Assembly: GCA_910592005.1 (NCBI GenBank)
Contig: CAJVPP010000514.1
Coordinates: forward strand, 1-30,738
DNA length: 30,738 nt
Direction: 5' to 3'
Source of the DNA: Funneliformis mosseae
Taxonomy: Eukaryota > Glomeromycota > Glomeromycetes > Glomerales > Glomeraceae
The notes under the pieces were generated by a model. That model had not been told where the DNA came from. It ran no database searches and worked only from the letters and a program-made list of their open reading frames with translations. Both the position numbers and the translations under genes were made by a program. Positions 21,001 through 30,738 of the stretch are shown here, piece by piece; position 1 is the stretch's first letter; each line of letters starts with the position of its first letter.

Positions 21001-22090
21001 ATCATCTGATATATATATACATATATTTATTATAATAACAGTTAAAGATATAGAGTTATTATCACCAACTTTAACTTCATCAACAGGGATAACATTTTGT
21101 TTTATTTTTTAGCTTCAGGTAATATTTTTTTTAGAAGCATGATAGCAATAACTTTAAAGAGTTATAAAATTAAAAAATTGTAGTGAATAAAGAAAAATAA
21201 AGAAAAATAAAGAATTTATAAAAATAAAAAAATGTTTTTTCTTTAAATAAAACAAACTTTATTGTATTGCATTATTATAGCGAAGTATATTATTGTTATA
21301 TAAATTGGACTATATATAAACTATTATTATATTGTTATAGCATAGTATAGAGCAAATCGAATTATATAGTAAAAAAAATCATCAGCTATCTAAATTTCTA
21401 ATATGACGTTATATTTATATAAAATTGATATGCATTTAATATATTTAACATATTTTTTAAATAATTTATTAATCTTCTTCAGCCTCCGATTAAACTGATT
21501 GATAATAATCAGACATATAATACATTAAAAGAAAGAAACCAAAAGGATTTTAATCTTTGATTAACCTATACAACAAGTTCTTTATATTTTTTAAAAATAA
21601 ATCTTTTTTAAATTTACAATATGATGTTATATTATGTAAATTTGATATATTTAATTTTTTTTTTGATAATTTATCAATTTTCTCCTGCCTCTAAATAACT
21701 GATCGAATTGATATTTTTAATAATTAGATTTATTTAATATGATTTTAACAATATATTACTTTCGACTAAACTATATAAGTTACTTTATACTTTTTTTCTT
21801 TAGAAATTATATGACATTTCTTTTAATTTTTATTTTCTTTGAGAAAATTTTTTGAGACAGATATGTTTCTAATAATAGTCAATGTAGTTACATTAAACAA
21901 TGATACAACTTGTTTAACATATCTTCATTATTAAATGAAAGAAAAAGAAGAATAGAACAAATGGCAGTAAATATTGATCATTATCATATTATAATACATA
22001 TATATCTTTTCTAATAACCTTTTATATTCTTCTAGAAAATACAACTACTATTAGAACTAATCATATTATAGATATTTATGACAATGAAAA
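21001..22090. other. No gene seen; diverged tandem duplication
   Basis: AT-rich sequence without a credible reading frame. It contains a diverged direct duplication (about 21391-21600 and 21610-21810) and shorter direct repeats near 21270-21355. The last part may be the 5' flank of the transposase relic beginning at 22091. Confidence 0.5.
21391..21810. repeat. Diverged tandem duplication of about 220 bp
   Basis: The words ATATGACGTTATATTTATAT (21401) and ATATGATGTTATATTATGTA (21620) head two copies. Both continue with AATTTATTAATCTTCTTCAGCC-like and then AACTGATTGATA-like or AACTGATCGAATTGATA sequence, and with ACTAT/CCTATA...AAGTTCTTTATA-like ends. Many indels; an old duplication. Confidence 0.6.
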
Positions 22091-24330
22091 ATGGCACCAG
22101 ATATTGATATAAAAAATGAAGAATTAAAAGATGATGAAAATGAAGCAAGCAATGATGAAATGAAGCAAGCGATGACGAAAATGAAGTAAGTGATGATAAA
22201 AATGAAGTAAATAATAATGAAAATGAAGCAAGTGAAGATGATATAGAAATCAAAAGTGAATATGAAAGAACGATGATAGATTTAAATGAAAGTGACAGGA
22301 ATGAAGATGACTCAAATGAAGAAGTAATCATTGATCAACCTCTCAATAATTAATAAATGCCACGTTTTTTTGGTGAATTCGTCCTATATTTCAAGAATAT
22401 CACAGAATCTTTCGTTTTTTAGATGCAAATATATCATATATATAAGTTTTATCCTTTTGAAACTTATAAATGATAACAAACTAACAGTAACTAACAGTGA
22501 TTATTTATTAGCTATCCAAGCATATAATGAACTAGTGGATATTATCTGTCACCTACAGTTCAGGAGCAAAGACATTGTATTAAATAGCTGATGATTTAGA
22601 AAGTATAGATAGAACTTGCCTTTACTTCTAATAAAATCTCACAAAATTAATATATCTAGCAAGAAAATATTGTCAATGTCTAAAAATATTAAAGAATCAT
22701 ATTATTTGTCTATTACAAATATTATTTGTCATATTTTAAATAATCCTTCATTATTTAGCAAAATATACTTTAGATCAGAACAAGAAGTCATAAAAAGTAA
22801 AGAACTTTGGCATAGAAATATCTGGAAAGAGTCAGTAAGATTTGGATAAGCATCTATTAAAATTGCCTAAAATATTATTATACTGAAGATTTTGTAATAT
22901 ATAGAGAATTAAGGAAAATAAAAAAATTTGGTCGTATATTAGCAATTATACAATAAGACAACTGGCTAAAGATTAAGATTTAATGCATTTTAGACTTTGA
23001 AGAGTTGTTAGAAAATCTACAAAGTAATAGTCAAAAATAAAGATCGCAATATGAAGTTTGATTTTTAAATCGAGAAATAGATAATACAACCTTAATGTTG
23101 AATTATAAGCAATTAATAAATGCGTATCAATTGATATTTTTTATGATAACATTGTAAATAATCCTAATTCCATTAAAATTAGAGAAATTCTCTATAAACA
23201 TAACAGTTACTGGAAGTTAAAAGATGTCAACTATATATACCAACATCTTTAGAGTTCACAGCATTAAAAGAACTATGAATACATTTTCCAATATACAAGT
23301 TATTCATTGATATATACTATGATAACTTTAGGACATTTTGTAATATCTATCATTCATTAGGCGGTATTTACATCTAAATAGAAAATATGCCACTTAGTGA
23401 AAGAATCTATCTTAAGAACTATTTCATATTAGGATTTATTCCTTTTGGTAGTTCTTTCGATGATTTATCAAACCATTTATCAAAAAATAAAAGCATTAGA
23501 AAAAGGAAGGATTATGAATATACAAGGAAATGAATGCATTATTATTGCGAGCCTTAGTGAAATTACTGCAGATTTACTACAAGGCAATGATATAGTTAGG
23601 TAAAGTAACATGGTGAAGTACAACTAAAGATTCTTTAACATCTGAGAGTCTTGATATACAATTATTCTCTCATTATCATCATCAATCAGATATACAATTT
23701 AAAGAAATATCAGAAGCACCAACAATTATAAAACATAAAGCTATTGTGGCTGAATATAGGCTAAAACTACATCCACCAATCCTCAACTAATTGAAAAGGA
23801 ATAGACATTTATAGTCTTCATAAGACTTTTATCACCTTATAGCCAGAAAAGTACTAAGATTTCTCAAGATTACAATTAAAGCACTTTTGCCAGAAGGAAA
23901 AACTAAATTTATGAAAGTTTGAAAGTCTTTCAAATACTTGAAGACTTGGTAAAAATTATTAAATCTAATATCTTACATTGAAAGTTTTATGATATCAGAT
24001 TGTTTACAATTAACCATAATGTTTCCATTTATTTTTAAAATATACTTACTTTAAAAATTCCAAAACTTGTTTTGTTTCAATGTCAGATAGGGTTACCTGA
24101 AGCAATCATGCTGTAAAACATTGGTTGAAATGCTGGATAGTAATGGCAAAAATGATGATAATAGTATTTAAAGACTCCTTTATAAATGAAGAATATAATG
24201 AATTACGTAATTCACTGGTTGAAGTGATGTAATATATTATACGTTTACAACCAAGAAACTTCATATCCATGGCCCATTTCTTATTAATTTATCAGACATT
24301 TCATCAAAAGTCAAATAAAATGTATTCTAT
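22091..24330 (+). pseudogene. CACTA/Plavaka-like transposase relic, copy 1
   Basis: Starts MAPDIDIKNEELKDDENEAS, an acidic N-terminus with a heptapeptide repeat (22130-22233). Then LLAIQAYNELVDIICHLQFR, LPLLLIKSHKINISSKKI, ESYYLSITNIICHILNNPSL and a region with YYTEDFVIYRELRKIKKFGR, LDFEELLENLQSNSQK and FLNREIDNTTLMLNYKQLI. Later blocks read LEKGRIMNIQGNECIIIASL, SEITADLLQGNDIV, KLHPPILN, then KVLRFLKITIKALLPEGK, and finally HWLKCWIVMAKMMIIVFKD with NEEYNELRNSLVEVM. The block order resembles the large Tnp2/Plavaka-type transposases of fungi, which move CACTA-class elements; that assignment rests on memory of family style, not on a search. Numerous stops and frameshifts, and the C-terminal third is lost. 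No termini identified. Confidence 0.55.
22130..22233 (+). repeat. 21-bp tandem coding repeat, five units, one with a 1-bp deletion
   Basis: Units: 22130-22150, 22151-22170, 22171-22191, 22192-22212, 22213-22233. The consensus GATGATGAAAATGAAGCAAG plus one base encodes the heptapeptide DDENEAS or DDENEVS. Unit 2 is 20 bp, missing one A, which shifts the frame of everything after it. Confidence 0.85.
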
Positions 24331-24865
24331 AAAAATGCTTTGAAAACTTGTCCAATTTCCGTAAAATGTACAAATGCTAGTATCATCTAGATAATTGATA
24401 TATAATTGTATGAAACTTTATTATTAAAAGTTGTATATTAGATCAAATATTACTTATAAGTATTTTACACTTGTATGAAACTTCATTATTAAAAGTTGTA
24501 TATCAGAATAGATGTTGTTTATATGTTTTTAATTCATGCAATTTATTAGTCTGAAAACTTATTATCAGGAGTTATACATTATAAAGAAATAATAGCGAAA
24601 TTCTTTTTATATTTGTGTAAATATCATAGATAATAAAATAAAATTATAATGATACATTACAGTAAATATAGCATATGATTCTTGTATATATTAAATAAAT
24701 ATAATATGTAAATTACGCAAATCTCTTATTCTAATACACAGAGAATATTAGAAATTAATTTTTAAATTACAATAGACGCAAATAAAAAAATATACTTACT
24801 ATTCTCATAAGAAATGACCGCAGCTTTAGTCCTAGAGTAGGTAGTTTAAAAAAGTTAGGCTACAT
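24331..24865. other. No gene seen; short tandem repeat
   Basis: Non-coding AT-rich spacer after the first Plavaka-like relic. It contains the repeated segment described separately at 24406-24580. It probably includes the lost 3' end and terminus of that element. Confidence 0.5.
24406..24580. repeat. Tandem duplication, unit about 65 bp, with a third degenerate copy
   Basis: TTGTATGAAACTTTATTATT at 24406 recurs with one change at 24471 (TTGTATGAAACTTCATTATT), both followed by AAAAGTTGTATAT. A weaker third version (TCTGAAAACTTATTATCAGG) follows near 24551. Confidence 0.75.
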
Positions 24866-26852
24866 TTAATTTACTTCATTTTGTTGATTTCAGTACAGGT
24901 TCTGTTGATTCTTGATTATTTTCTGCATCTTTTAATAGAACCTGTTGCTTCTTAATATTGTTACTTTGTTTTTATTAGGTCCTGCTGATTTTTGGTTAAT
25001 TATTACATCTTCTGATAAAACTTTATGCTCTTTGGATTCAATGCTTATATCATTACTTTGTTTTTCAAAGTTATTATTCAATTTAACTTGACTGGATATG
25101 GATGACAATCAATTATGAGTATTATTTGAATCTGTTAATCCATAATTGAATGTTTCCACAGGTTGTGAATCAATAATAAGGTCATTTGTCATCTATAAGC
25201 ATAAAAATTATGAGAATAAACAAATAAACATTTGTAAGTATTGAATCAATATTACCTAATCATCATTTTTCAATGAGAGGAATTGTTCGAAATTTATGTT
25301 TTGATTATCAAGATCAGCAAATGATTTTATTAAATCATTATCATCTTCAATATTTATGTGAAATATAAATAATTATTAATTTGTATCTTAAATTAAATGA
25401 ATAAATAATAATAGATATTTACCTGCAAGTCTATGTGATGAAGTTTGTTTAGAATTGATATTTGTTTTAAAAGTTGTAGGCACAAATCTTGAATTAGATA
25501 CATCTTGAAATACATAATCATCTTCAGAATCTGGATCAACTGCATTAGAAAGAATAGTATTTAGATTATATGGTTTAATGACCCATTGTAAAAAGTCTGG
25601 TGATATTAGACAGGCTGGAATAAATGACGATAATTAATAGAATCTAGTTTTATTTGGATATATTGAAATATATTGATGAGGGTTTATTGTTCTACCACTA
25701 GAACCCTAGTGTAATTTTACTTGACATTGTTGTTTAACTTTTCATTGATAATTCCATGCACTCTTATAGCCTAAAATTAAAAAATCATACAGATTTCTTA
25801 TATTTTTAATAAAATTAAAATTACAATTTGATAAGCATAATACTTCATCACTACGCCAAAGGATAGAAGGAACATAATAAATTTCTTCTGATATTGATTG
25901 TTTATTATTAGCAATTTGTGATCCTTCAGATTCAGCTTTATCTTTACTAATCTCAGGTGATATTAATTCTCATACAAATAATGCTTTGATTTCTCTAATC
26001 AGATACCCTAATATTTCTGAACCAAATGCATCAATAGCATATATTCGTATATTAAATTTTTATAAAAAATGAATATTAATACTTCATTGATCAATATATA
26101 ATAAAAATTCTACTCAAATTTGATTTTATTACGCACCTTCAAAATTCTATTATCACATCAATTATTAGTTTTTATAGCCTTTGATTTTACTGGTGAGGCT
26201 TTTAATACATTACGTCTTGTTCCAAAGTAAGTATTACATATTTGTCAAATTAACTCTTCTGACCATATTTCACATTTTTCTATAAAAAAAATTAAATAAA
26301 TCGATATAAAAAATAAATAATCAATATTTATACTTACTAAAGTTATCACCCTGGGATTCGTATTTTTTCATATAAAATAATAAATATGCTTAAGGATTTT
26401 TTGATTAGCTTTATTGGTAAAAGATTTAGAATAATTGAAAGCAAATTTGCTTTTAATCAAATCATTGGAATCTTCATCATCTAGCTCATTTTTTTTCATT
26501 TTATTTTGAATTAAAGTGACTAAAGTAAAAGTTGAGTCATATAGACTTATTTTAAAACTATTAGTATATTCATTTGTTTTGTTTGCTCAACTACCATAGT
26601 CATATGATTTTCTAGTTTAACTAAAAAATCATTCAAACTATCTTCTTGAGTTATCTTTAACTGCTCGATAAATTTGTTAATAAATTCTATTTGCCACTCA
26701 ACAAATTTTTGTTGATTTTGTATTAATATTGCTAAATTAGAAATGTTTTTATAAACCCCTTTCAATTCAGGTTTATTTTTATTAGTTATTGTATTAAGAC
26801 TTGTTGACATTACAAATATTATTTCTCTATTGTTGATATTGAATTGGTTCAT
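24866..26852 (-). pseudogene. Degraded multi-exon gene of unknown function, divergent from the next transposase relic
   Basis: Reading leftwards from ATG 26852: MNQFNINNREIIFVMSTSLN, then a helical stretch FVEWQIEFINKFIEQLKITQ and VKLENHMTMVVEQTKQMN. Next are LYDSTFTLVTLIQNKMKKNE, LIKSKFAFNYSKSFTNKANQ, KCEIWSEELI, QICNTYFGTRRNVLKASPVK and FNIRIYAIDAFGSEILGYLI, then SEEIYYVPSILWRSDEVLCL. The end has SFIPACLISPDFLQWVIKPY, DPDSEDDYVFQDVSNSRFVP, then MTNDLIIDSQPVETFNYGLT and an Asn/Lys/Gln-rich tail. Introns seem present near 25760-25830, 25185-25260 and 25365-25420. There are a few stops, for example TGA after NTHN, where Trp is possible. I do not recognise the family. Its head-to-head placement with the transposase relic at 27310 suggests it may be a second gene of the same element, such as a DNA-binding accessory protein; this is inference. 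Confidence 0.45.
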
Positions 26853-26921
26853 ATTTCTAAAGAACGTAAACTATTGGATATATTAAAAAGAAAAGTTGTT
26901 GCATTCATTTTATAAATTATA

Positions 26922-27056
26922 TTTTTTTTTCAAATTGTGAAAAAAAAAAAAATATTTGTATTTTTTTTTCAGATCGTGAGAAGAAAAAAAATTATTTGTA
27001 CTTTTTTTTCAGATTGTGAAAAGAAAAAAATTTTTTTTTCAAATCGTGAGAAAAAA
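26922..27056. repeat. Tandem palindromic repeats between two divergent genes
   Basis: Four copies of a T(8-9)-CA(A/G)AT(T/C)GTGA-A-run unit have cores starting at 26931, 26970, 27010 and 27040 (spacing 39, 40, 30). Each unit can fold back: the T run and TTTCA pair with TGA and the A run. The array sits in the 457-bp gap between the divergent starts at 26852 and 27310, where a promoter or transposase-binding cluster would be expected. Confidence 0.8.
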
Positions 27057-27309
27057 AATAAGATCACAAGATAAAAAGTATATTTATATTAAAATAGTCT
27101 TTTATATTATCATATGTTAAAGTTTAATACAATACAAAGTAAAATCTACAATATAAAATAACAATAAAGTTTCAAACATTATTTGATTACATCATAATCA
27201 TAAGCTTTTGCATTAATTAATTTTTTATAAATAAATACATTTTTTTAATTTTTTTTTATAACAATTTTAATTAAATTCTTGTTTAATTATTGAATCACAA
27301 AAATTTATT

Positions 27310-29850
27310 ATGAATACTCGACTATACTATTGCAAGAAGTGTAAGAATACAGTTGTATCAAAAAAGATATTTCAACGATACTTAATAAATGAAGAAAATC
27401 TTCAATATAATTCTTATATCAAACTTAAGCAAAAAACTACAGAAAAAAATAATTATGAACATTTCGATATTTATTCAAATCAATTATCACATACTTTGCT
27501 TTTATTAAATAAATCTACAATTCTATCTAATAATGAAATAATTATTCCACATAATACAAAAAAAACAAAACTGTTCCTTTAATATCTATTCAAAAAAGTG
27601 ATTTGTTTAATACATCAGATTCTTCAGAAATTGATTTTGAATATGATGAAAATTTTATTGAAATGATAACAAATTATACAACTGTTAGTAAGAAGCATCA
27701 AAATTATTCTAATGAAATTGGTTCAGATCATTCAGATCATGAGAGTTCAGATGAAGAACATTATATAATTAAAACTAATTATGATCCTATTAATATTGAT
27801 CATAACCCTTCAATTCTTAATATAAACGAAACAACAAGATAAGCAATTTTATGGATTTATCTTTTTCAAGAAACATTTATGTTATACAAACTGCAAATGC
27901 TATATTACTAGATTTTTTTAAAAAATTGTTACAATCATTTGATAAAGAAACATTTTTCAATTTTCTATCAACTATATATTATGCTGATCAATCACTTAGG
28001 ATTAAACTGGAATATGAAAATTATATTATTTGTCTTCGATGTCATCATTTTTATTCAATAAATATTCTTAATAATCAAGATAAATGTATTAAATGTGTAT
28101 GCAATGAACTAATTACAAAAATAATATGAATATTTAAAAAAAATAAATTAATTAAAATTAAGTTAATAATTTTATAAAAATTTTAAAAATTACTATTATT
28201 TTATTAATTAAAAATTTAACTAATGTTTAACATAATTTATAATAGCCAATCAAAATTTATCCATATAATTTAGTAATTCATCAATTAGGAATACTTTTAT
28301 TAAAGCCAAAAATGGAAGATTTAATAGAATCTTAGAAGTTCATATTAGATTTGCTTTAAATTTGGATTGGTTTAATCCTTGTAAGCATATCCAATGTTCT
28401 GTTAGAGTAATATACTTAACAATATTGAATTTACTACGCTATATATGATTTTGTGAAGAAAATACTTTTGTTATTAAAATAATACCTGATTCTCATAAGC
28501 TAGATGTAAACGAAATACATTAATATATCGAACCTTTAGTTAATTAGCTTCTTCAATTATGGACTGGACAAGTTATAAAATTACCTAACTATCCAATTGG
28601 TAGAATTTATTGTGCAGCTTTAATTATGATTTCGTGTAATATTCCTGCAGCACAAAAGGTAATAACATTTTTAAATTTAATATTTTCATTATGTATAATA
28701 ATTATTTATTTAATTATATTTATTTTAAGATCGGAGGATTTTAAAGTCATTCTGCTATAGATGTGATCATACTTTTCTTATGATTCAAAATAATAATACA
28801 AGTTATTAAAAACCAAATTTTAGCAACTTTAATACTGATCTTTCACAACATTCAAGAGAAAAGCATCAAAATATTGCCTACAATTTTAAGAAATCAAATT
28901 CTATAACCTGTAATCAAATTTTTGCTGAACATGGTGTTCGTTAGACATCCTTAATATTATTTTCTTATATGGATATTCAGCGGTTTACTATTATAGATCT
29001 TATGCATAATTTATATTTAGGTACTGTAAAATGATTAATGAAAAAATGGACTTCCAGAGATCAACCATTAATTTCTATATATGACCTTAAAAGAATACAA
29101 AGCATAATTGATAATATATCTTCTCCATTAGACATAGGTCGAATATCTCTTAAAATAGTATCAAGATTTGCTGGATTTATAGCAGGTCAATAAAAATCCT
29201 GATGTTTAATTTATTCAACTTTGGTTTTACGAGATATTCTTTCTGAAGTCCATCAAAATTATTAGCAGTTATTTGTTAACTGTCTTTTACTTTGGAGACA
29301 AACTATAATCAGTTGCAAGGAAATAGAAGATGGGGATTTGGCAATGAAAGATTTTTTATATAAATTGGAAAATGTTTGGGAATCTAAAATTGCAATACCA
29401 AACATGCATATGCATTTGCATATTAAGAATTGTTTATTAAATTATGAACCCTTTTACAGTTTTTGGTGTTTTTCCTTTAAAAGACTTAATGGATAAGTAA
29501 TGAATTATTATGAATATATACATTTAATTTTGATTTACTCAATTTATACTATAAATGCTATTATTTAAATATTTAGCATCAATTCCAAATTCAAGAAGAA
29601 GCTTCGCTACAGAAGTGATGAATGTTATTACTTGACAATTTATATTATAACGTATAATGTCGATTGTAAAATCTTTCTTTCCAAATCAAATTATTGAATC
29701 TTTTATGAAGCTATGATCATTTCAACAAGAAGATAAGGGAACAATGACAAGATAGAATTTTACTATTCAAGAAGCTTTGTATTTTAGAAACTTACCCTTT
29801 CAGATAATACAAACAAATATAACTGGTTGTGAGTTAATTCCTGGTGACTT
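27310..29850 (+). pseudogene. CACTA/Plavaka-like (Tnp2-type) transposase relic, copy 2
   Basis: Starts MNTRLYYCKKCKNTVVSKKI, a C2H2-like finger in which the usual His of FQRHL is Tyr. An acidic region (SDSSEIDFEYDENF, SDHSDHESSDEEHY) follows, after a one-base slip in an A run near 27560. Then FFKKLLQSFDKETFFNF, the finger-like CLRCHHFYSIN with KCIKCVC, and IRFALNLDWFNPCKH with IGRIYCAALIMISCNIPAAQ. The catalytic-type block is FTIIDLMHNLYLGTVK, followed by PLDIGRISLKIVSRFAGFIA, MHMHLHIKNCLLNYEPFYSF, SFKRLNG and IPNSRRSFATEVMN. This block order is that of Tnp2/Plavaka-type transposases; a conserved-looking Glu of the SFERYNG-style motif is Lys here. Stops at Trp positions: 29032, 29191, 29200, 29273. 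Its 3' end is interrupted by the Tc1 element at 29861. The sequence differs from copy 1, so it is another family. Confidence 0.65.
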
Positions 29851-29860
29851 TTAGCATCTA

Positions 29861-30738
29861 CAGTAGTGGCGAAAAAAAATGGCAGTCACGATCATGTGAT
29901 TAAAATAATGATTTACATCACATCTGATTGGACAACACAAACCAAATTTTTGTTTGGTTGTTTACTATGTTACACTGATCAATATGCATAAAAAAACTGA
30001 ACACAAGAATATCTCATAGCCGATATGATGTAATAATGCCGCAAAAATTTCTATTAAAGAACAATGTGAGGTAGTTAAGTCGTTGTGAAATAATGGAACA
30101 CAAAATGTAAATGAAATACACAAAATTACCAAGTTCCCATTAAGGACACTATATTAGTAGTCATCACAGTTAAAAAAAACCAAAAATTTAAAACAATGAT
30201 GTCGTTCAGGACGCTCAAAGGTTTTAAGTCCAAAAAAGCAGCGTCACCTTAGTCAGCTCGCTCGTTCGCATGCTGGTACAACAAGTTTTGAAATTGCAGA
30301 TACTCTTAATAATACTTATCCAGGTTTTAATATAGCCACTTGCACAGTCTGTGAGAACCTTTGGAAGCTTGGCTACCAAGTTTGTGTTTCTAAAAAAACC
30401 CTATTCCTCACTTCAATTGCAAAAGAAAGACGAGTTTCTTGGGCAGAAGTTCATAAAAATAAAAATTGGGAAAATATGGTTTTTCTGATAAAATGACCTT
30501 TTAAATGTTCTGTAACACCACCTTAGTTCGTTATAAAGAGGGTAAAAAAATACCAACTTGTGGTTATCAAACACCCTTTCAAAGTTCATGTTTGGGGGGC
30601 TTTTTGTTTGCAAGAAATCGTTAGGTTTCACATATTTACTGAAAACATGAATGGGGAGTTATACTATGAAATTTTAACAAATAATCTTTTTGATCAAGCA
30701 TATCAGCTTCTTGGAGGGTCCTGGACATTTCAACAGGA
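29861..30738 (+). mobile_element. Tc1/mariner element, 5' part, cut by the window edge
   Basis: The left TIR CAGTAGTGGCGAAAAAAAAT aligns base for base in spacing with that of the deleted copy at 4662. It is preceded by TA (29859-29860), and the transposase follows in the expected orientation about 170 bp further on. The right TIR lies outside the window. It interrupts the C-terminal end of the Plavaka-like relic. Confidence 0.8.
30029..30738 (+). pseudogene. Tc1/mariner transposase, frameshifted, 3' end outside the window
   Basis: The N-terminal HTH reads KISIKEQCEVVKSL, then NNGTQNVNEIHKITKFPLRT, with TGA and TAG stops. The second HTH is LSQLARSHAGTTSFEIADTL with VCENLWKLGYQV. Then ERRVSWAEVHKNKNWENMVF and FSDKMTF, the first catalytic motif, where FSDES is usual: the Asp is kept but the following Glu is Lys. 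NTTLVRYKEGKK and, in another frame, IKHPFKVHVWGAFCLQEIVR, FHIFTENMNGELYYEILTNN and LLGGSWTFQQ follow. The window ends just before the second catalytic Asp that normally follows QQ. A one-base slip in a T run near 30480 and another near 30550 break the frame. A Met start in the main frame was not found, so the 5' boundary is approximate. Confidence 0.8.

Noticed and set aside
22130..22233. Regularly spaced repeats as a possible CRISPR array
   Set aside because: The units are contiguous with no spacers and encode a peptide repeat in a eukaryotic transposon gene.
22032..22331. Ser/Leu-rich frame on the minus strand
   Set aside because: It is the antisense of the acidic heptapeptide repeat of the Plavaka-like relic.
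10719..29850. Use of an alternative genetic code with stop codons read as Trp
   Set aside because: TGA, TAG and TAA all appear at Trp positions, frames are also shifted, and the intact RPT6 and EF-P genes use standard stops.
30413..30631. 72-aa frame on the minus strand
   Set aside because: It lies antisense to the Tc1 transposase, whose motifs are clear on the plus strand.

Overview
The window is AT-rich eukaryotic DNA, judged by eye to be well above 75% A+T. Its genes are split by short spliceosomal introns of 69-104 bp, and most of the sequence is decayed DNA transposons. Two intact host genes sit at the left. Everything from about 4.66 kb to the right edge is a nested transposon graveyard. 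The AT content, intron size and mix of transposase relics (Tc1/mariner, pogo, hAT, MULE, CACTA/Plavaka-like) suggest an early-diverging fungus, most likely an arbuscular mycorrhizal one (Glomeromycotina, Rhizophagus-like). That placement is inference; no marker here proves it.

Layout. 1-73 is a pure A tract. 1240-2853 (minus) is a complete six-exon gene for the 26S proteasome ATPase Rpt6. 3202-4270 (plus) is a complete six-exon gene for a bacterial-type elongation factor P with a likely mitochondrial presequence. The two genes diverge from a shared promoter region of about 350 bp. 4662-5397 is a deleted Tc1/mariner copy carrying a 157-bp MITE. 5.4-8.0 kb is extremely AT-rich with no gene seen. 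8.0-10.3 kb (minus) is a MULE/FAR1-type relic. 10.6-13.5 kb is one hAT relic. 13627-19507 is a second hAT relic that contains three separate nested insertions: a pogo element, a 600-bp non-autonomous element and a second copy of the MITE. 19.6-21.0 kb (minus) is an unrecognised degraded coding region. 22.1-24.3 kb (plus) and 27.3-29.85 kb (plus) are two CACTA/Plavaka-like transposase relics, with a multi-exon degraded gene of unknown function (minus) between them. From 29861 to the window edge is a Tc1/mariner element with most of its transposase.

The transposon genes do not form a pathway, but they share one striking property. Their in-frame stops repeatedly fall where the family has a conserved Trp (TGG to TGA, TAG or TAA), and others replace Arg or Gln codons. 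All can be explained by C-to-T or G-to-A transitions. The two host genes carry no such damage. This looks like methylation-driven decay or a RIP-like mutational process, and it is the most interesting signal in the window. I found no convincing new multi-gene system, no CRISPR array, no tRNA or rRNA gene and no virus.
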